Positions 45,265 to 54,502 are shown, counted from the first letter of the stretch. The stretch is 64,000 bases of DNA from Chloroflexota bacterium (GCA_016234595.1 JACRBG010000036.1:1-64000), one strand, 5' to 3'. Numbers and translations are program-made. Notes: a model not told the origin generated them from the sequence alone.

Positions 45265-45368
45265 ATAGTTTAGGTGAATTGATTCGGTGATTGCTAAATC
45301 AGTTCACGAAGAGACTGCTCGCGGCTATGGTTAGATTGATTTCGTCAATGACATGAAAGGTAACACAC

Positions 45369-45773
45369 ATGACCAGCAATCAAACGGTACGATTAATCAA
45401 TCCGACGACCATCCATAAACCTACTGGCTATAGCCATATTGCCGAAGTGAAGAGTGGCCGAATGGTGTTTATTTCTGGACAAGTCGCCTTAGACATCAAT
45501 GGTAACATGGTTGGTGTGGGTGATTTTCGGGCACAGGCCGTACAGGTTTTTGAAAACCTAAAAGCCGCGCTAGAATCTGTTGGGGCAGATTTTTCGCATA
45601 TTGTAAAGTTTAATTACTACATTGTCGAGAAAAATGCCTTGCCGATTGTACGGGAGGTGCGCAATCAATATATTAATGTTGAACAGCCCCCCGCCAGCAC
45701 AGCGGTCTATGTTAGCGACCTTGCCCGCGAAGGCTTTTTACTTGAGATTGAAGCCGTCGCTGTTATTCCCTAG
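45369..45773 (+). CDS. RidA/YjgF-family protein lacking the deaminase arginine
   Basis: 134 residues. RidA-like throughout: VFISGQVALDINGNMVG, FRAQAVQVFENLKAALESVG, HIVKFNYYIV, PPASTAVYVSDLAREGFLLEIEAVAV. In the RidA subfamily that deaminates enamines/imines, an Arg stands where this protein has Ser110 (PASTAV instead of PARTxV). Known consequence of losing that Arg is loss of deaminase activity, so another role is likely. AAAGG eight bases before the ATG supports the start. A DUF711 gene follows after nine bases. Confidence 0.88.
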   Translation: MTSNQTVRLINPTTIHKPTGYSHIAEVKSGRMVFISGQVALDINGNMVGVGDFRAQAVQVFENLKAALESVGADFSHIVKFNYYIVEKNALPIVREVRNQYINVEQPPASTAVYVSDLAREGFLLEIEAVAVIP

Positions 45774-45782
45774 TTGAGGATT

Positions 45783-47030
45783 ATGCCAAAAATTCGCTCT
45801 ATCACTACCTTTGTAGACCTAACCCCCGACGTGGCGGATGCTACCATCGCCCGTATGGGGGCTTTTCTTGAAGATGCCAGCCAAGCCTTTGCCAAAACAG
45901 GCTATCAAATCCAAACCCGCCGTATGGCAACCCAGCCTTTTTCGTCAGGGTTGGCTCCCGATGGCCCTGAAAGCGTGCCTCAATTAGCCGCAGAATTTTT
46001 TGCCCTATGCCAGAGCCAAAATATCAATTACCTCTCGCTTGGCCCGGTGCGTTTACAAGATGACCCGCGTTATATTGAGGTCATTGGCGAGATTTTTCGC
46101 CGCACGTCGGGGGTATTTGCGACTGTTTCAATTGCCGAGCCAGATCAGGGAATTTCATTGCTCCGGTTGTGGCAAACAGCGGTTCTCATTGATCGTGTCA
46201 GTCGTATTACCCCTGATGGCATGACCAATTTGTATCTGGCGGCACTTGCCAATTGTCCGCCGGGGTCGCCCTTTTTCCCGGTGGCTTATCACGGCGCTGG
46301 CCCAGCCCAATTTGCGCTGGCTATCCAAGCTGCCGACATTGCGGTATGGGCGTTTTCCAAAGCCGCTACCCCTGCGGTCGCCCGAGAACGCCTGATTGGA
46401 GCAATTCAATCTACGGTAGATCAATTAGTCCCAGTTGCGGAGGCGTTGGCCGAAAAACACGGGATTGGCTTTGGCGGGTTCGATTTTTCACTAGCCCCCT
46501 ATCCAGTTGATGCAGAAAGTTTGGGAGGGGCCTTAGAAGCATTGGGGCCGTCCTTTGGTGGGGCAGGCTTGGTAGCGTCAGCGGCACTAGTGATGAATGC
46601 GGTTGAATCGGCCAATTTCCCCCGCGCGGGTTTTTGCGGCTTAATGCTACCGATTTTGGAAGATAGTGTCTTGGCGGCACGGGCAGCCGAAGGGCGACTG
46701 ACGGTTAATGATTTGTTGTTGTTGAGCGCGGTGTGTGGCACAGGGCTAGATTGTATTCCACTGCCGGGTGAGGTGGGGATTGCTGCTTTGCATGATATTT
46801 TACTGGATGTGGCAGCACTGGCGTTGCGTTTGGATAAGCCTCTTACAGCCCGATTGATGCCATTCCCTGAAAAACAAGCTGGGGATATGCTGGAATTTGA
46901 ATTTGAGTTTTTTGCAGGGTCGCGCGTTTTGGCTGGCCCAGTTTCCACCACTCGACCCAATAGCGCATTGGGTCAAACAGGGCCATCGCCGGAAGATCTG
47001 TTTCAAATTAAGCCACGCCCCAAACGCTAA
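45783..47030 (+). CDS. DUF711 (UPF0210) protein
   Basis: 415 residues. DUF711 features: IRSITTFVDLTPD at the N-terminus, TRRMATQPF, INYLSLGPV, FATVSIAE, NGLYLA-like LYLAALANCPPGSPFFPVAYH, FGGFDFSLAPYP, and SAVCGTGLDCIPLPG with two Cys spaced by three. Family proteins have a barrel fold related to glyoxylase/radical enzymes and unknown activity. TGAGGA lies just before the ATG. It is co-transcribed with the RidA-family gene, which suggests a shared small-molecule pathway. Confidence 0.85.
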   Translation: MPKIRSITTFVDLTPDVADATIARMGAFLEDASQAFAKTGYQIQTRRMATQPFSSGLAPDGPESVPQLAAEFFALCQSQNINYLSLGPVRLQDDPRYIEVIGEIFRRTSGVFATVSIAEPDQGISLLRLWQTAVLIDRVSRITPDGMTNLYLAALANCPPGSPFFPVAYHGAGPAQFALAIQAADIAVWAFSKAATPAVARERLIGAIQSTVDQLVPVAEALAEKHGIGFGGFDFSLAPYPVDAESLGGALEALGPSFGGAGLVASAALVMNAVESANFPRAGFCGLMLPILEDSVLAARAAEGRLTVNDLLLLSAVCGTGLDCIPLPGEVGIAALHDILLDVAALALRLDKPLTARLMPFPEKQAGDMLEFEFEFFAGSRVLAGPVSTTRPNSALGQTGPSPEDLFQIKPRPKR

Positions 47031-47125
47031 CTAATTCTTTTTGCTTTTCCGATTTACTGTGCGTATGCTTAAGGGCGATGTGTGGAGTTGTAATTACAAA
47101 AATTGACGCACGATGAGGCGAAACA

Positions 47126-48544
47126 ATGGTCAACTCGACAAATGGAGATAACAAAGGAACAGGGTTTGGGAAGTCATCAGGCGATAAACTGCTGATGGCG
47201 CTGGCCTTTCTGGCCTTTCCAATCGCTCTGGCGGCTTTCTATCTGGCGATGACGCGGCTCGATGATACTAATGTGTATGAGCAGGGTTCGTTGGATAGCC
47301 GAGAGGCAGCCGATGTGGCAGCACGTGCGCTCGATGCAGCCGAACACAATAACAATACTGTCGGGACGATTCTCAGTTTTTTGGAGGGTGGCTCGGCGCT
47401 TTTAGGCTTGATTTTGGCAGCCTCGGCTTCATTTTTGGTGATTAATATACGGGATATTCGGTCGGATTTAGAGGGGCAAGCCAGAGCCACGGACGAAAAA
47501 GTTGAGGCCCGTTCCAAGGCGAGTGAAGATAAGGTCGAGACCACCCGACATCGGGCTGAATCTGAAATGGCCCGGTTAAGCCAAGAGTTGGAAACTGCCG
47601 TTAAAAATACGAATAAACAGATTGAAGAATTAACGGAAATTACTCGCAACCGCATTGTAGAATTGACCACACAAATTACCGACCAGCTTGAAACCACCCG
47701 CCAAAAAGCCGAAAATTCTTTCCGGGTCTTGTCATTACAACTGTTGGCTGAGCAGCAGGTACGGGCGCGGAACTATGATTCGGCGATTCAAACCTTACAA
47801 GAGGCGATTGAGCTGGATGCCGATAATCAGACCACAAATTATCTCTTGGGATATTTATATACCGCGCGGCGCAAATTTGAATTGGCCTTGCAGCATCTGA
47901 CCCGTGCCCTACAAGTGAATCCTAATTTTGCACCTGCTTTAGCCGCGATGGGTTTGGCGCAACGGCGTATCGGTGACCAAGAAAAAGACCCCAATATCCG
48001 TAATCGTTATTGGGCCGAAGCGGAACTAAATTTATTAAAAGCCCTCGATATTGATAAGAAAATGGTGGATGCTGACGGCGAAAGCTATTTTGGTACGCTC
48101 GGTGGGTTATACCGCCGCCAAAACCGCAACGATGATGCACTGCGGGCCTATGAACATGCCGTTGAAGCTACACCCAACTCATCCTATCCGGTTGGCAATT
48201 TGGCCTTGCTCTACAAGATTACGGGCAAAGAACAAGACGCCATCAATATGTTTAAACGGGCTAAAGAAATTGCCGAAGCCATTTTGGATGACCAACCCAG
48301 CGATTATTGGAAACGGCTTGACTTGGCGCAAACACTGTTGGTATTGGGTCATCACGAAACAGCCCTGCGTAATTATCAGGATGTCATTGACCGTGAACCG
48401 CCTGTGACCGCCCTGAAAAGCGGAGTCAGTGCTTTGGAGACGCTAGCGACTTCACCTCAATCCATCCCCCATATTCAAGACGCGATTAAGTTGCTAGAGG
48501 GTGAGATTGCGCGACGCGATGCTGAAGAAGGTAAGTCCATTTAA
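47126..48544 (+). CDS. Membrane-anchored coiled-coil TPR protein
   Basis: 472 residues. Two membrane segments (about 21-43 and 82-106) flank a short outside loop. A charged coiled coil follows (110-200), then about five TPR repeats (205-440), such as NYDSAIQTLQEAIELDADN, KFELALQHLTRALQVNPN and NDDALRAYEHAVEATPN. The TPRs face the cytoplasm. TTGCTT and TATGCT with 17-base spacing lie upstream, and GAGG precedes the ATG. A scaffold role is typical; no partner is visible. Confidence 0.78.
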   Translation: MVNSTNGDNKGTGFGKSSGDKLLMALAFLAFPIALAAFYLAMTRLDDTNVYEQGSLDSREAADVAARALDAAEHNNNTVGTILSFLEGGSALLGLILAASASFLVINIRDIRSDLEGQARATDEKVEARSKASEDKVETTRHRAESEMARLSQELETAVKNTNKQIEELTEITRNRIVELTTQITDQLETTRQKAENSFRVLSLQLLAEQQVRARNYDSAIQTLQEAIELDADNQTTNYLLGYLYTARRKFELALQHLTRALQVNPNFAPALAAMGLAQRRIGDQEKDPNIRNRYWAEAELNLLKALDIDKKMVDADGESYFGTLGGLYRRQNRNDDALRAYEHAVEATPNSSYPVGNLALLYKITGKEQDAINMFKRAKEIAEAILDDQPSDYWKRLDLAQTLLVLGHHETALRNYQDVIDREPPVTALKSGVSALETLATSPQSIPHIQDAIKLLEGEIARRDAEEGKSI

Positions 48545-48556
48545 GAGATAGCTGAA

Positions 48557-48587
48557 GGGCAGGTTTTGGGCCTGCCCTTTTTAATTT
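48557..48587 (+). terminator. Terminator after the TPR gene
   Basis: GGGCAGG pairs with CCTGCCC across seven bases, followed by TTTTTAATTT. Confidence 0.88.
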
Positions 48588-48594
48588 AGGGTGA

Positions 48595-49569
48595 TTATTC
48601 TTCTGGTGCAGTGACGGGTTCAATTTCCTCGTTAACTTGGCTTAACTCGGAGGATTGCGAGAAGCTAAAATCTAAAGTGAGGGTTGCGCCCGCCAAGCTG
48701 GGTGACAGGGTGGAAGCATCCGCATCTACAAGATTTCCCCCAAAGGTTAGATTATAAGACCAGGGGTTGTCGTCAGCATCTAGAACAATCGTGGCTTCGA
48801 CGTTTTGCCCTTCAAAAGCATTAAACAGTGCTGTTGAAGAGCTGTCGCCGCCAAAAGCATTGGGGTCGTTAGCGATCAAACTAGCGAGATCAATGGTCAA
48901 GACGAAGGTATTGGCGGTTGAACCGTCTTCAAGGGTGGTTTCCTCGACCGTGATGTTGGTAACGACTTTTTTGAGCAGTTCCAAATCTTTAAGCGGGCTT
49001 TCTTTGGTGGGGTCTTGCTCAACTGCCCCGACACGTTCTAGTAAGTTATCCAAACCAATGCTGTCGAAAATATCATAGGTTGTAACGTCGTCAACCGTGA
49101 CCCAACCTTCAGGCAAATCAACTTGGGTGGCATCACCATCGGTAACGCTACCATTGAAATAGAGTGTCTCTTCAACATAGCGGGCCTCGGCATTGACCGT
49201 ATAAGAAACAGTTTTACCTGCTTCTTGGCTTGATTCGCTGGTATAAGTGGCAACGATCAACGCATTGGGGTTGTCGCCCAGAATATAGGTCGTGGTCTTA
49301 TCCAGTGTTTGATTTTGAAGGATATTTTGGGTGAAACCCGCCAGTGTAACGTTCCCATTGATGGCAAGCGTGGTGTTTTCGGTACTGACATAACTGGTGT
49401 AGTCATCCACCGCCGTGACCGCCGTGACAACACGTTCTAACAAAGCCAATTGCTCATCCGAAAGACCGCTTTGTGCTCTAACGGTGGCTGCGGGGTGGAT
49501 TGAGGTAGCAGCAATAGTAATCAACACGGTGATTAAAAGAGCCAATTTTGCCGAAAAGCGATAATTCAT
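48595..49569 (-). CDS. Secreted protein, unknown function
   Basis: 324 residues. A clear signal peptide (hydrophobic residues 7-25, likely cleavage after VRA around residue 32) is followed by a beta-rich domain with many Thr and acidic residues. The layout (an N-terminal helix, then long amphipathic strands such as TTYILGDNPNALIVATYT and TFVLTIDLASLI) recalls LppX/LprG- or LolA-like half-barrels, but I cannot confirm it. No lipobox Cys is present. It precedes no obvious partner and ends beside the terminator of the TPR gene. Confidence 0.65.
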   Translation of the reverse strand: MNYRFSAKLALLITVLITIAATSIHPAATVRAQSGLSDEQLALLERVVTAVTAVDDYTSYVSTENTTLAINGNVTLAGFTQNILQNQTLDKTTTYILGDNPNALIVATYTSESSQEAGKTVSYTVNAEARYVEETLYFNGSVTDGDATQVDLPEGWVTVDDVTTYDIFDSIGLDNLLERVGAVEQDPTKESPLKDLELLKKVVTNITVEETTLEDGSTANTFVLTIDLASLIANDPNAFGGDSSSTALFNAFEGQNVEATIVLDADDNPWSYNLTFGGNLVDADASTLSPSLAGATLTLDFSFSQSSELSQVNEEIEPVTAPEE

Positions 49570-49636
49570 CTGGTCTGTTCTCCTTCAAAGGGGTTGAAAA
49601 TTCGTCTGACAAGGTCATTGTATCATAAGGGCAAAC

Positions 49637-49667
49637 AAAAAGGCGGATAGGGCGTATCCACCTTTTT
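49637..49667 (-). terminator. Terminator after the sulfurtransferase gene
   Basis: AAAAAGG/CCTTTTT with inner GGATA/TATCC, 36 bases after the sulfurtransferase stop on the minus strand. Confidence 0.8.
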
Positions 49668-49702
49668 GACTAGGATGAGGCATGATCCCCACCCATCTGA
49701 AA

Positions 49703-50551
49703 TTACGCCTCGGCGCCCTTCTTGATTGGGTTGCCGATGAGGTTGCCCCATTCTGTCCATGAGCCGTCATAGTTGCGCACGTTTTCATAACCCAGAATGT
49801 ATTTCAGCGCGACCCATGTATGCGAGGAACGTTCTCCAATGCGGCAATAAGTGACGATTTCATTGTTGTTGCCCGTGATGCCACGATTGCCATAGAGGGC
49901 TTCCAATTCTTCGCGGCTTTTGAAAGTGCCATCTTCGGCAACGGCCTGTGCCCAAGGGATGTTTGCCGCACCGGGGATATGACCTGCGCGTTGGGCTGTC
50001 TCGCTCATGCCGGGAGGCGCAATGACATCTCCCACATATTCCGCCACCGAACGCACATCCACCAAGCCAAATCCGCTTGGGCTAATCTTGTCCAAACGGG
50101 TTTTGATATAGTCACGGTCGGCACGATAGTCGGGATTCACATGGGTAACGACATAGTTAGTGGCTGGATAGCTGGGTACTTCGGTCACTAATTCGCGGCC
50201 TTCATCTACCCACTTTTTGCGCCCCCCGTTGATTAAGCTGACATTTTCGTGCCCATAATATTTGAATAGCCAGAAGGCGTAGGCTGCAAACCAATTGTTG
50301 TTGTCGCCGTAGAGTACAACTTGAGTATTGGGGGTGACGCCCGCTTGGCTCAACAATGCGCCAAAATCTTCTTGGCTGATGATGTCACGCCGAACTTGGT
50401 CTTGCAGTTGGGTTTGCCAATTAAAGGCCACCGCACCGCGCAGATGCCCTTGTTCATATTGGGTGGTATCAACGTCAACTTCAACAAAGCGGATATTCGG
50501 ATTGCCCAGATTTTCAGCGGCCCATTGAACGGTCACAATAGCTTCGGACAT
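49703..50551 (-). CDS. Thiosulfate/3-mercaptopyruvate sulfurtransferase (two rhodanese domains)
   Basis: 282 residues. Two rhodanese domains: an inactive N-terminal one (about 5-125) and a C-terminal one with the catalytic loop CRIGERSSHTW, Cys236. CRIGERS is typical of the TST/rhodanese branch rather than CG(S/T)GVTA of mercaptopyruvate enzymes. It moves sulfane sulfur, for example from thiosulfate, in the cytoplasm. AAGGAG ten bases before the ATG supports the start. Upstream lie a terminator (50652-50679) and a Cys-rich 28-codon ORF (50715-50801), a layout for cysteine-responsive attenuation. Confidence 0.9.
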   Translation of the reverse strand: MSEAIVTVQWAAENLGNPNIRFVEVDVDTTQYEQGHLRGAVAFNWQTQLQDQVRRDIISQEDFGALLSQAGVTPNTQVVLYGDNNNWFAAYAFWLFKYYGHENVSLINGGRKKWVDEGRELVTEVPSYPATNYVVTHVNPDYRADRDYIKTRLDKISPSGFGLVDVRSVAEYVGDVIAPPGMSETAQRAGHIPGAANIPWAQAVAEDGTFKSREELEALYGNRGITGNNNEIVTYCRIGERSSHTWVALKYILGYENVRNYDGSWTEWGNLIGNPIKKGAEA

Positions 50552-50651
50552 GGGGTTTTTGCTCCTTAAGGATTTGTTTTATTCGATTGAATGGGTACGG
50601 TCAACAGCTTCGGTTTTTGGGTACTACGTTTCTCCTCCCCTAGCGCACAAC

Positions 50652-50679
50652 AAAAAAAGCCGACTCAGGCGGTCGGCTT
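50652..50679 (-). terminator. Attenuator terminator upstream of the sulfurtransferase gene
   Basis: On the minus strand AAGCCGAC (50679-50672) and GTCGGCTT (50664-50657) form an eight-pair stem with loop CGCCTGA, followed by seven T. The loop is complementary over all seven bases to TCAGGCG at 50726-50720, inside the end of the Cys-rich ORF. Confidence 0.85.
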
Positions 50680-50714
50680 TCAGTAAATTTCTTGGTAAAA
50701 AAACGAATTGTGCC

Positions 50715-50801
50715 CTAGACGCCTGACAAAGCAAAAATACTGCACGTACAACACATGCAGGGCATCATTTGGGCGGTCGTTGCTACACTTAAATTCACCA
50801 T
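50715..50801 (-). CDS. Cysteine-rich leader peptide (28 codons)
   Basis: Begins with ATG at 50801 and ends with TAG at 50717-50715. The middle reads MMPCMCCTCSIF: four Cys codons in a six-codon stretch. No Shine-Dalgarno is present. The predicted -10 TATTTT (50816-50811) ends nine bases before the ATG, so the mRNA would be leaderless or nearly so. The last codons contain TCAGGCG, which can pair with the loop of the terminator downstream. A ribosome waiting at Cys codons would leave TCAGGCG free; one finishing at the stop would cover it. Cys-rich leader ORFs upstream of sulfur genes are known in mycobacteria; this would be the same logic in a different phylum. Confidence 0.75.
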   Translation of the reverse strand: MVNLSVATTAQMMPCMCCTCSIFALSGV

Positions 50802-50810
50802 AGTGGCGTT

Positions 50811-50839
50811 AAAATAACATGGCTTTTTTGAAATTACAA
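50811..50839 (-). promoter_or_regulatory. Promoter of the Cys-leader/sulfurtransferase transcript
   Basis: Minus strand: -35 TTGTAA (50839-50834), 17-base spacer, -10 TATTTT (50816-50811). Moderate match, but the position relative to the leader ATG is consistent. Confidence 0.45.
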
Positions 50840-50867
50840 ATTTTAGTTTTGGGCAAATCACCAAAGA

Positions 50868-53800
50868 TTAGGCTTCGACTTTTTGGATGCTTACGGGCAG
50901 GGTGAAAACGAATATCGAGCCGCCTTCGGGATTATCTTCAATCCAAATGCGTCCGCCATGCGCCTCAACCGTCAATTTACAGAACGTCAAACCCAAGCCT
51001 GTGCCGCGTCGTCGCCCAGCCTGCTCTTTGATTTGCACAAAGCGGTCAAAGAGGCGTTCTTTGTAATCGTCAGGGATACCCGGCCCATTATCGGCTACGC
51101 GCACCCGTAGGAATTTTTCGCCCGCGCCATTTTGGGGAGGGGTTTCTTCGATTTGGGCGTTGATGTAGACATGCCCATCGCTCGGTGTAAATTTAATGGC
51201 GTTGTCCATCAAATTCAGCACCACACGCTCGATTTTATCCATATCCACATGCAGCGGCGGCAGGGCTTCATCTACGCGGTTCTCGATAAAAACCTCCATC
51301 TCTTCGGCCAGCGGCTTAAGATCAGTAATAACGGTCTCGGCAATGTGGTGGAGGCTGCCGGAGGTGCGGTCAAGCGCAATCGTGCCGCTTTCCATTTTAG
51401 AAACATCTAACAGTGAGTTGACCAGATTGAGCAATTTACGAACGGCCTGTGACGCGGTCGTCGTGGTTTGTTTTAACACTTCACGGCTAAGGGCATCTTC
51501 ATTACTGGCGATGTTGTTAATCAGCTTGAGCGTGGCATTAATCGCGGTTAGGGGGCTGCGGAGATCATGCACAATCATGCTGGTGAGGTCTTCGCGTGCT
51601 TGTGATAACTCGCGTTCCTCAGTCATATCTTGGATGACCATTAACCACCCCATAGCGCGGCCATCTTGCCCCTCAATGGCAACGTCGGCGCGCTCTAAGA
51701 AGCGGTGCTGACCGGAGACAATTCGGTCATAGGGGGTATGATGGGATTCTGGTTTCCATGTGCCGGCCATCAAACCCAACGTCAGGCCGCGCAGCATATT
51801 CGTTTCCAGACCCAGTTTTTCAGCAAATTGGATGGTCGGAATCGAGAGCAGTTCGCGTACTTGTCGCCCCGTAATTTCCTCTGGCGCTAGATCAAGCATG
51901 GTTTTGGCACGTGGATTGGCTAAACGCAGCATTCCGTCGCTGTCAATGAGCAGCACAGCTTCCGTCATGCTGTCCAAAATTGCTTGCAAACGGTCACGGG
52001 TGGCTTGGATATTTTGGAACAATAGACGGCTATCAATAGCGATACGGGCCTGTGCACCAACCTGCATCAAAAAGAGCATGTCCTCTAGCCCAAAACTATT
52101 GGCCGCATTGCTTTCCAGCAGGATTGTGCCAATGGTGTGAATATCGCGCAGGAGGGGTACACATAACAAGGAACGGGTTTCGACACGTGGTGTGGCAAAA
52201 GTTGGGTCAGATTTTACATCTGGTACAAGTGTCGCGTCGCCTGTATCCAAAACGTGTTTGCTGATACGATTAAGCGATTCCGATTTGGCTAAAAGCTCAG
52301 GCGAATAGCCTAAGGCTGCCACCCGTTCAGCCGAGCGATTTTCTTCCTTAAGGGTCAAGACTGCTGCATGAGCACCCGTTCCTTCGGCAGCGCGTTTTAG
52401 CACTCGCTGGAAGATTTCATCACGTTCCAACTGAGTCGAGAACAAATCATGGCTCAGTTCTTCCAGTAGGGTCAATTGATCAACGCGACGGCTGAGGGCG
52501 GCATCTTTGCTGCTATACAATTGGGCGTTGCTGATAGTCAGCGCAGCTTGGTTGGCAAAAGTCCGCAAAACTTCGATATCTTCATCCCCATGTGGGTGAG
52601 GGGTATCGTAATAGACGACCAAGACCCCCAAAATATCTTCGGGATTACGCATCAACACTTCAACCCACGAGCGTTTACCGTCTTGGTCTAAAACGGTTCG
52701 CATTTCGGTAGCGCGGGTATCGGTGTGTGAATCGGTGATAATCAAGGGTTGTTGGCGATGCGAAAGATTGCTCTCGCTGGTCAGCAATGGATAAGGTGGG
52801 TCATGTTTAAGCCCATTAGATCGTACCAATGCCAGAGTATGTTTTTCTTCGTCCCACCACATAAAAATGGCTGAGGCCGAAGCGCCCACCACTTGTTGTG
52901 CATAGGGCCCAATACGATCTAATACCTGTTGGGCATCAAGGGTGCTGCTTAATTGGGCACTGGCTCGCGTCAAGGTGCGAAGCTGGCGGATACGGTCGGA
53001 GGCCTGCTCATAAAGTTGGGCGTTTTCGATGGCAAAACCCGCTTGTACGGCAATGGTCATCAATAGGCGTTCATCGTTCGCAGTAAATTGACGCTGTGGC
53101 CCATCTGACCAAACGACGATTGCGCCGCTGACTCGTGTTTGAGCAGGTAAAGGGACGCCTAACCAAGAATAGGCGGGAAATTCAATGAACCCGCCATCCA
53201 TTTTTTCAGCCGATGTCCATGCCTCTTGTTGAATCAGCAAGGGGTTACGGCTGGTAATCACCCGTTCAATTAGACCTTTACTGGCCTCTCGTCCGGGGCG
53301 TTGTTCTGGCCGACCGTCTTGTATATTTAATGGGAAACTTAGGTGGCGTGAGCCGGGGTCATACAGCACTACTGAGAAGTTTTTGATATCTAACAGGGTG
53401 GCAACTTGCAAATAAATCGTCTGCAACAAGGCCTGCAATTCCAAGTTGGAGCGCATGGCGTTGCTGACGGCACTGATCGTCATGATTTCTTGCAACTGGC
53501 CTTCATAACGATGCTGGATTTGGCTAAGACCCTGTACCCCCACAATCAAAAGGGCAAACCCGATCACCATGAGGCTAAAGGCCAACAGCGAAATCCCATG
53601 ATAGGCCACTGCGCCTAAAATGGCTTGGGGTAGGGGAACCAACAATACACCAAGCAGGGATTGCCAATTCAATCGTACGACTTCGTCTAATTGGTGTACC
53701 GGAATTTTATTTTGGCGGATATTGAGGACGACGGTTGCCAGATAGACGGCTAAATAGACTGCGACCAAGCCTAAAATCGGTAAGGCATCGCGTGCGCTAA

Positions 53801-54251
53801 AACCTTGGAGAGGGAGATCACCATTCAGACGCTGATAGGCCCAACCTGCTACCGCAAGACCGAGGGTAAGTTGACTGGCCGTGCGCAGGGCGGGTTCCCA
53901 TGTTTTTTGTAAAACGGTTTTGCGGTCACTCTCGCCTTTGGCCCGCAGTCGGCGTGCCTCTCGAATTAAGACGCCCCCTAATGACCCTACCGCCACTGCC
54001 CACAAGGCCGCGCCCATGTCGCCATCGGCAGCCATAGTGAGGAACGCCATAATCCCAACGGTATAGGCAGCGTTGATTTCACCCTCGCTGAACGTAAGCC
54101 CAAAGTTTAGTGCGAAGCCTGTGAGGATGGCGAAGAGTATCCAAAGCACCAACATTTCCCCAACTACATGGGGTAAGGTGAGCAGCAAAATAATAAGCGT
54201 TGGGATTGCCAGCAGCCATCCGGGTCGCGTGCTTTGGCGTTGCGCTAACAT
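50868..54251 (-). CDS. Large membrane sensor histidine kinase with three GAF domains and a PAS domain
   Basis: 1127 residues. About eight membrane segments in the first 245 residues (MASE-like), then GAF (about 265-410), GAF (430-590), GAF (605-750), PAS (about 760-875, ILDSMTEAVLLIDSDGMLRLANPRA), HisKA with His near 892 in MIVHDLRSPLTAI, and HATPase_c with VVLNLMDNAIKF, DNGPGIPDD and RGTGLGLTFCKL. It autophosphorylates on His in response to signals sensed by the membrane or GAF parts. No cognate regulator is adjacent. Shared upstream region with the gene at 54503, which holds two operator-like repeats. Confidence 0.9.
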   Translation of the reverse strand: MLAQRQSTRPGWLLAIPTLIILLLTLPHVVGEMLVLWILFAILTGFALNFGLTFSEGEINAAYTVGIMAFLTMAADGDMGAALWAVAVGSLGGVLIREARRLRAKGESDRKTVLQKTWEPALRTASQLTLGLAVAGWAYQRLNGDLPLQGFSARDALPILGLVAVYLAVYLATVVLNIRQNKIPVHQLDEVVRLNWQSLLGVLLVPLPQAILGAVAYHGISLLAFSLMVIGFALLIVGVQGLSQIQHRYEGQLQEIMTISAVSNAMRSNLELQALLQTIYLQVATLLDIKNFSVVLYDPGSRHLSFPLNIQDGRPEQRPGREASKGLIERVITSRNPLLIQQEAWTSAEKMDGGFIEFPAYSWLGVPLPAQTRVSGAIVVWSDGPQRQFTANDERLLMTIAVQAGFAIENAQLYEQASDRIRQLRTLTRASAQLSSTLDAQQVLDRIGPYAQQVVGASASAIFMWWDEEKHTLALVRSNGLKHDPPYPLLTSESNLSHRQQPLIITDSHTDTRATEMRTVLDQDGKRSWVEVLMRNPEDILGVLVVYYDTPHPHGDEDIEVLRTFANQAALTISNAQLYSSKDAALSRRVDQLTLLEELSHDLFSTQLERDEIFQRVLKRAAEGTGAHAAVLTLKEENRSAERVAALGYSPELLAKSESLNRISKHVLDTGDATLVPDVKSDPTFATPRVETRSLLCVPLLRDIHTIGTILLESNAANSFGLEDMLFLMQVGAQARIAIDSRLLFQNIQATRDRLQAILDSMTEAVLLIDSDGMLRLANPRAKTMLDLAPEEITGRQVRELLSIPTIQFAEKLGLETNMLRGLTLGLMAGTWKPESHHTPYDRIVSGQHRFLERADVAIEGQDGRAMGWLMVIQDMTEERELSQAREDLTSMIVHDLRSPLTAINATLKLINNIASNEDALSREVLKQTTTTASQAVRKLLNLVNSLLDVSKMESGTIALDRTSGSLHHIAETVITDLKPLAEEMEVFIENRVDEALPPLHVDMDKIERVVLNLMDNAIKFTPSDGHVYINAQIEETPPQNGAGEKFLRVRVADNGPGIPDDYKERLFDRFVQIKEQAGRRRGTGLGLTFCKLTVEAHGGRIWIEDNPEGGSIFVFTLPVSIQKVEA

Positions 54252-54356
54252 CAGAATCCTATTTCATCTGGGTCAATGACGAATATGCAGTTTATAACCC
54301 TGTTCAAAGGTTTGCAAAAATAAATGCCTGATCTTTAGTCCATTTTGGATGAGTTG

Positions 54357-54394
54357 TAGCTAAATTGTCAACAAGTGATAGCTAAAACTGACAA
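54357..54394. repeat. Two operator-like direct repeats in a divergent promoter region
   Basis: TAGCTAAATTGTCAA (54357-54371) and TAGCTAAAACTGACAA (54379-54394) start 22 bases apart, about two helical turns, between the divergent kinase gene and the gene at 54503. The rest of 54252-54502 is AT-rich with no gene seen. Confidence 0.5.
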
Positions 54395-54489
54395 AATTGA
54401 ATCCGCCCTATTTTTCCTTACAGATTTTATTGTAACTCAATTCTTGAGCTTAAGAAAATAATCGTTAAGCAATTGGATTTGCTCCTCGC

Positions 54490-54495
54490 TATAAT
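54490..54495 (+). promoter_or_regulatory. -10 element for a probably leaderless mRNA
   Basis: TATAAT ends seven bases before the ATG at 54503. No Shine-Dalgarno is present. The -35 is weak. Confidence 0.5.
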
Positions 54496-54502
54496 TGTGA
54501 GT

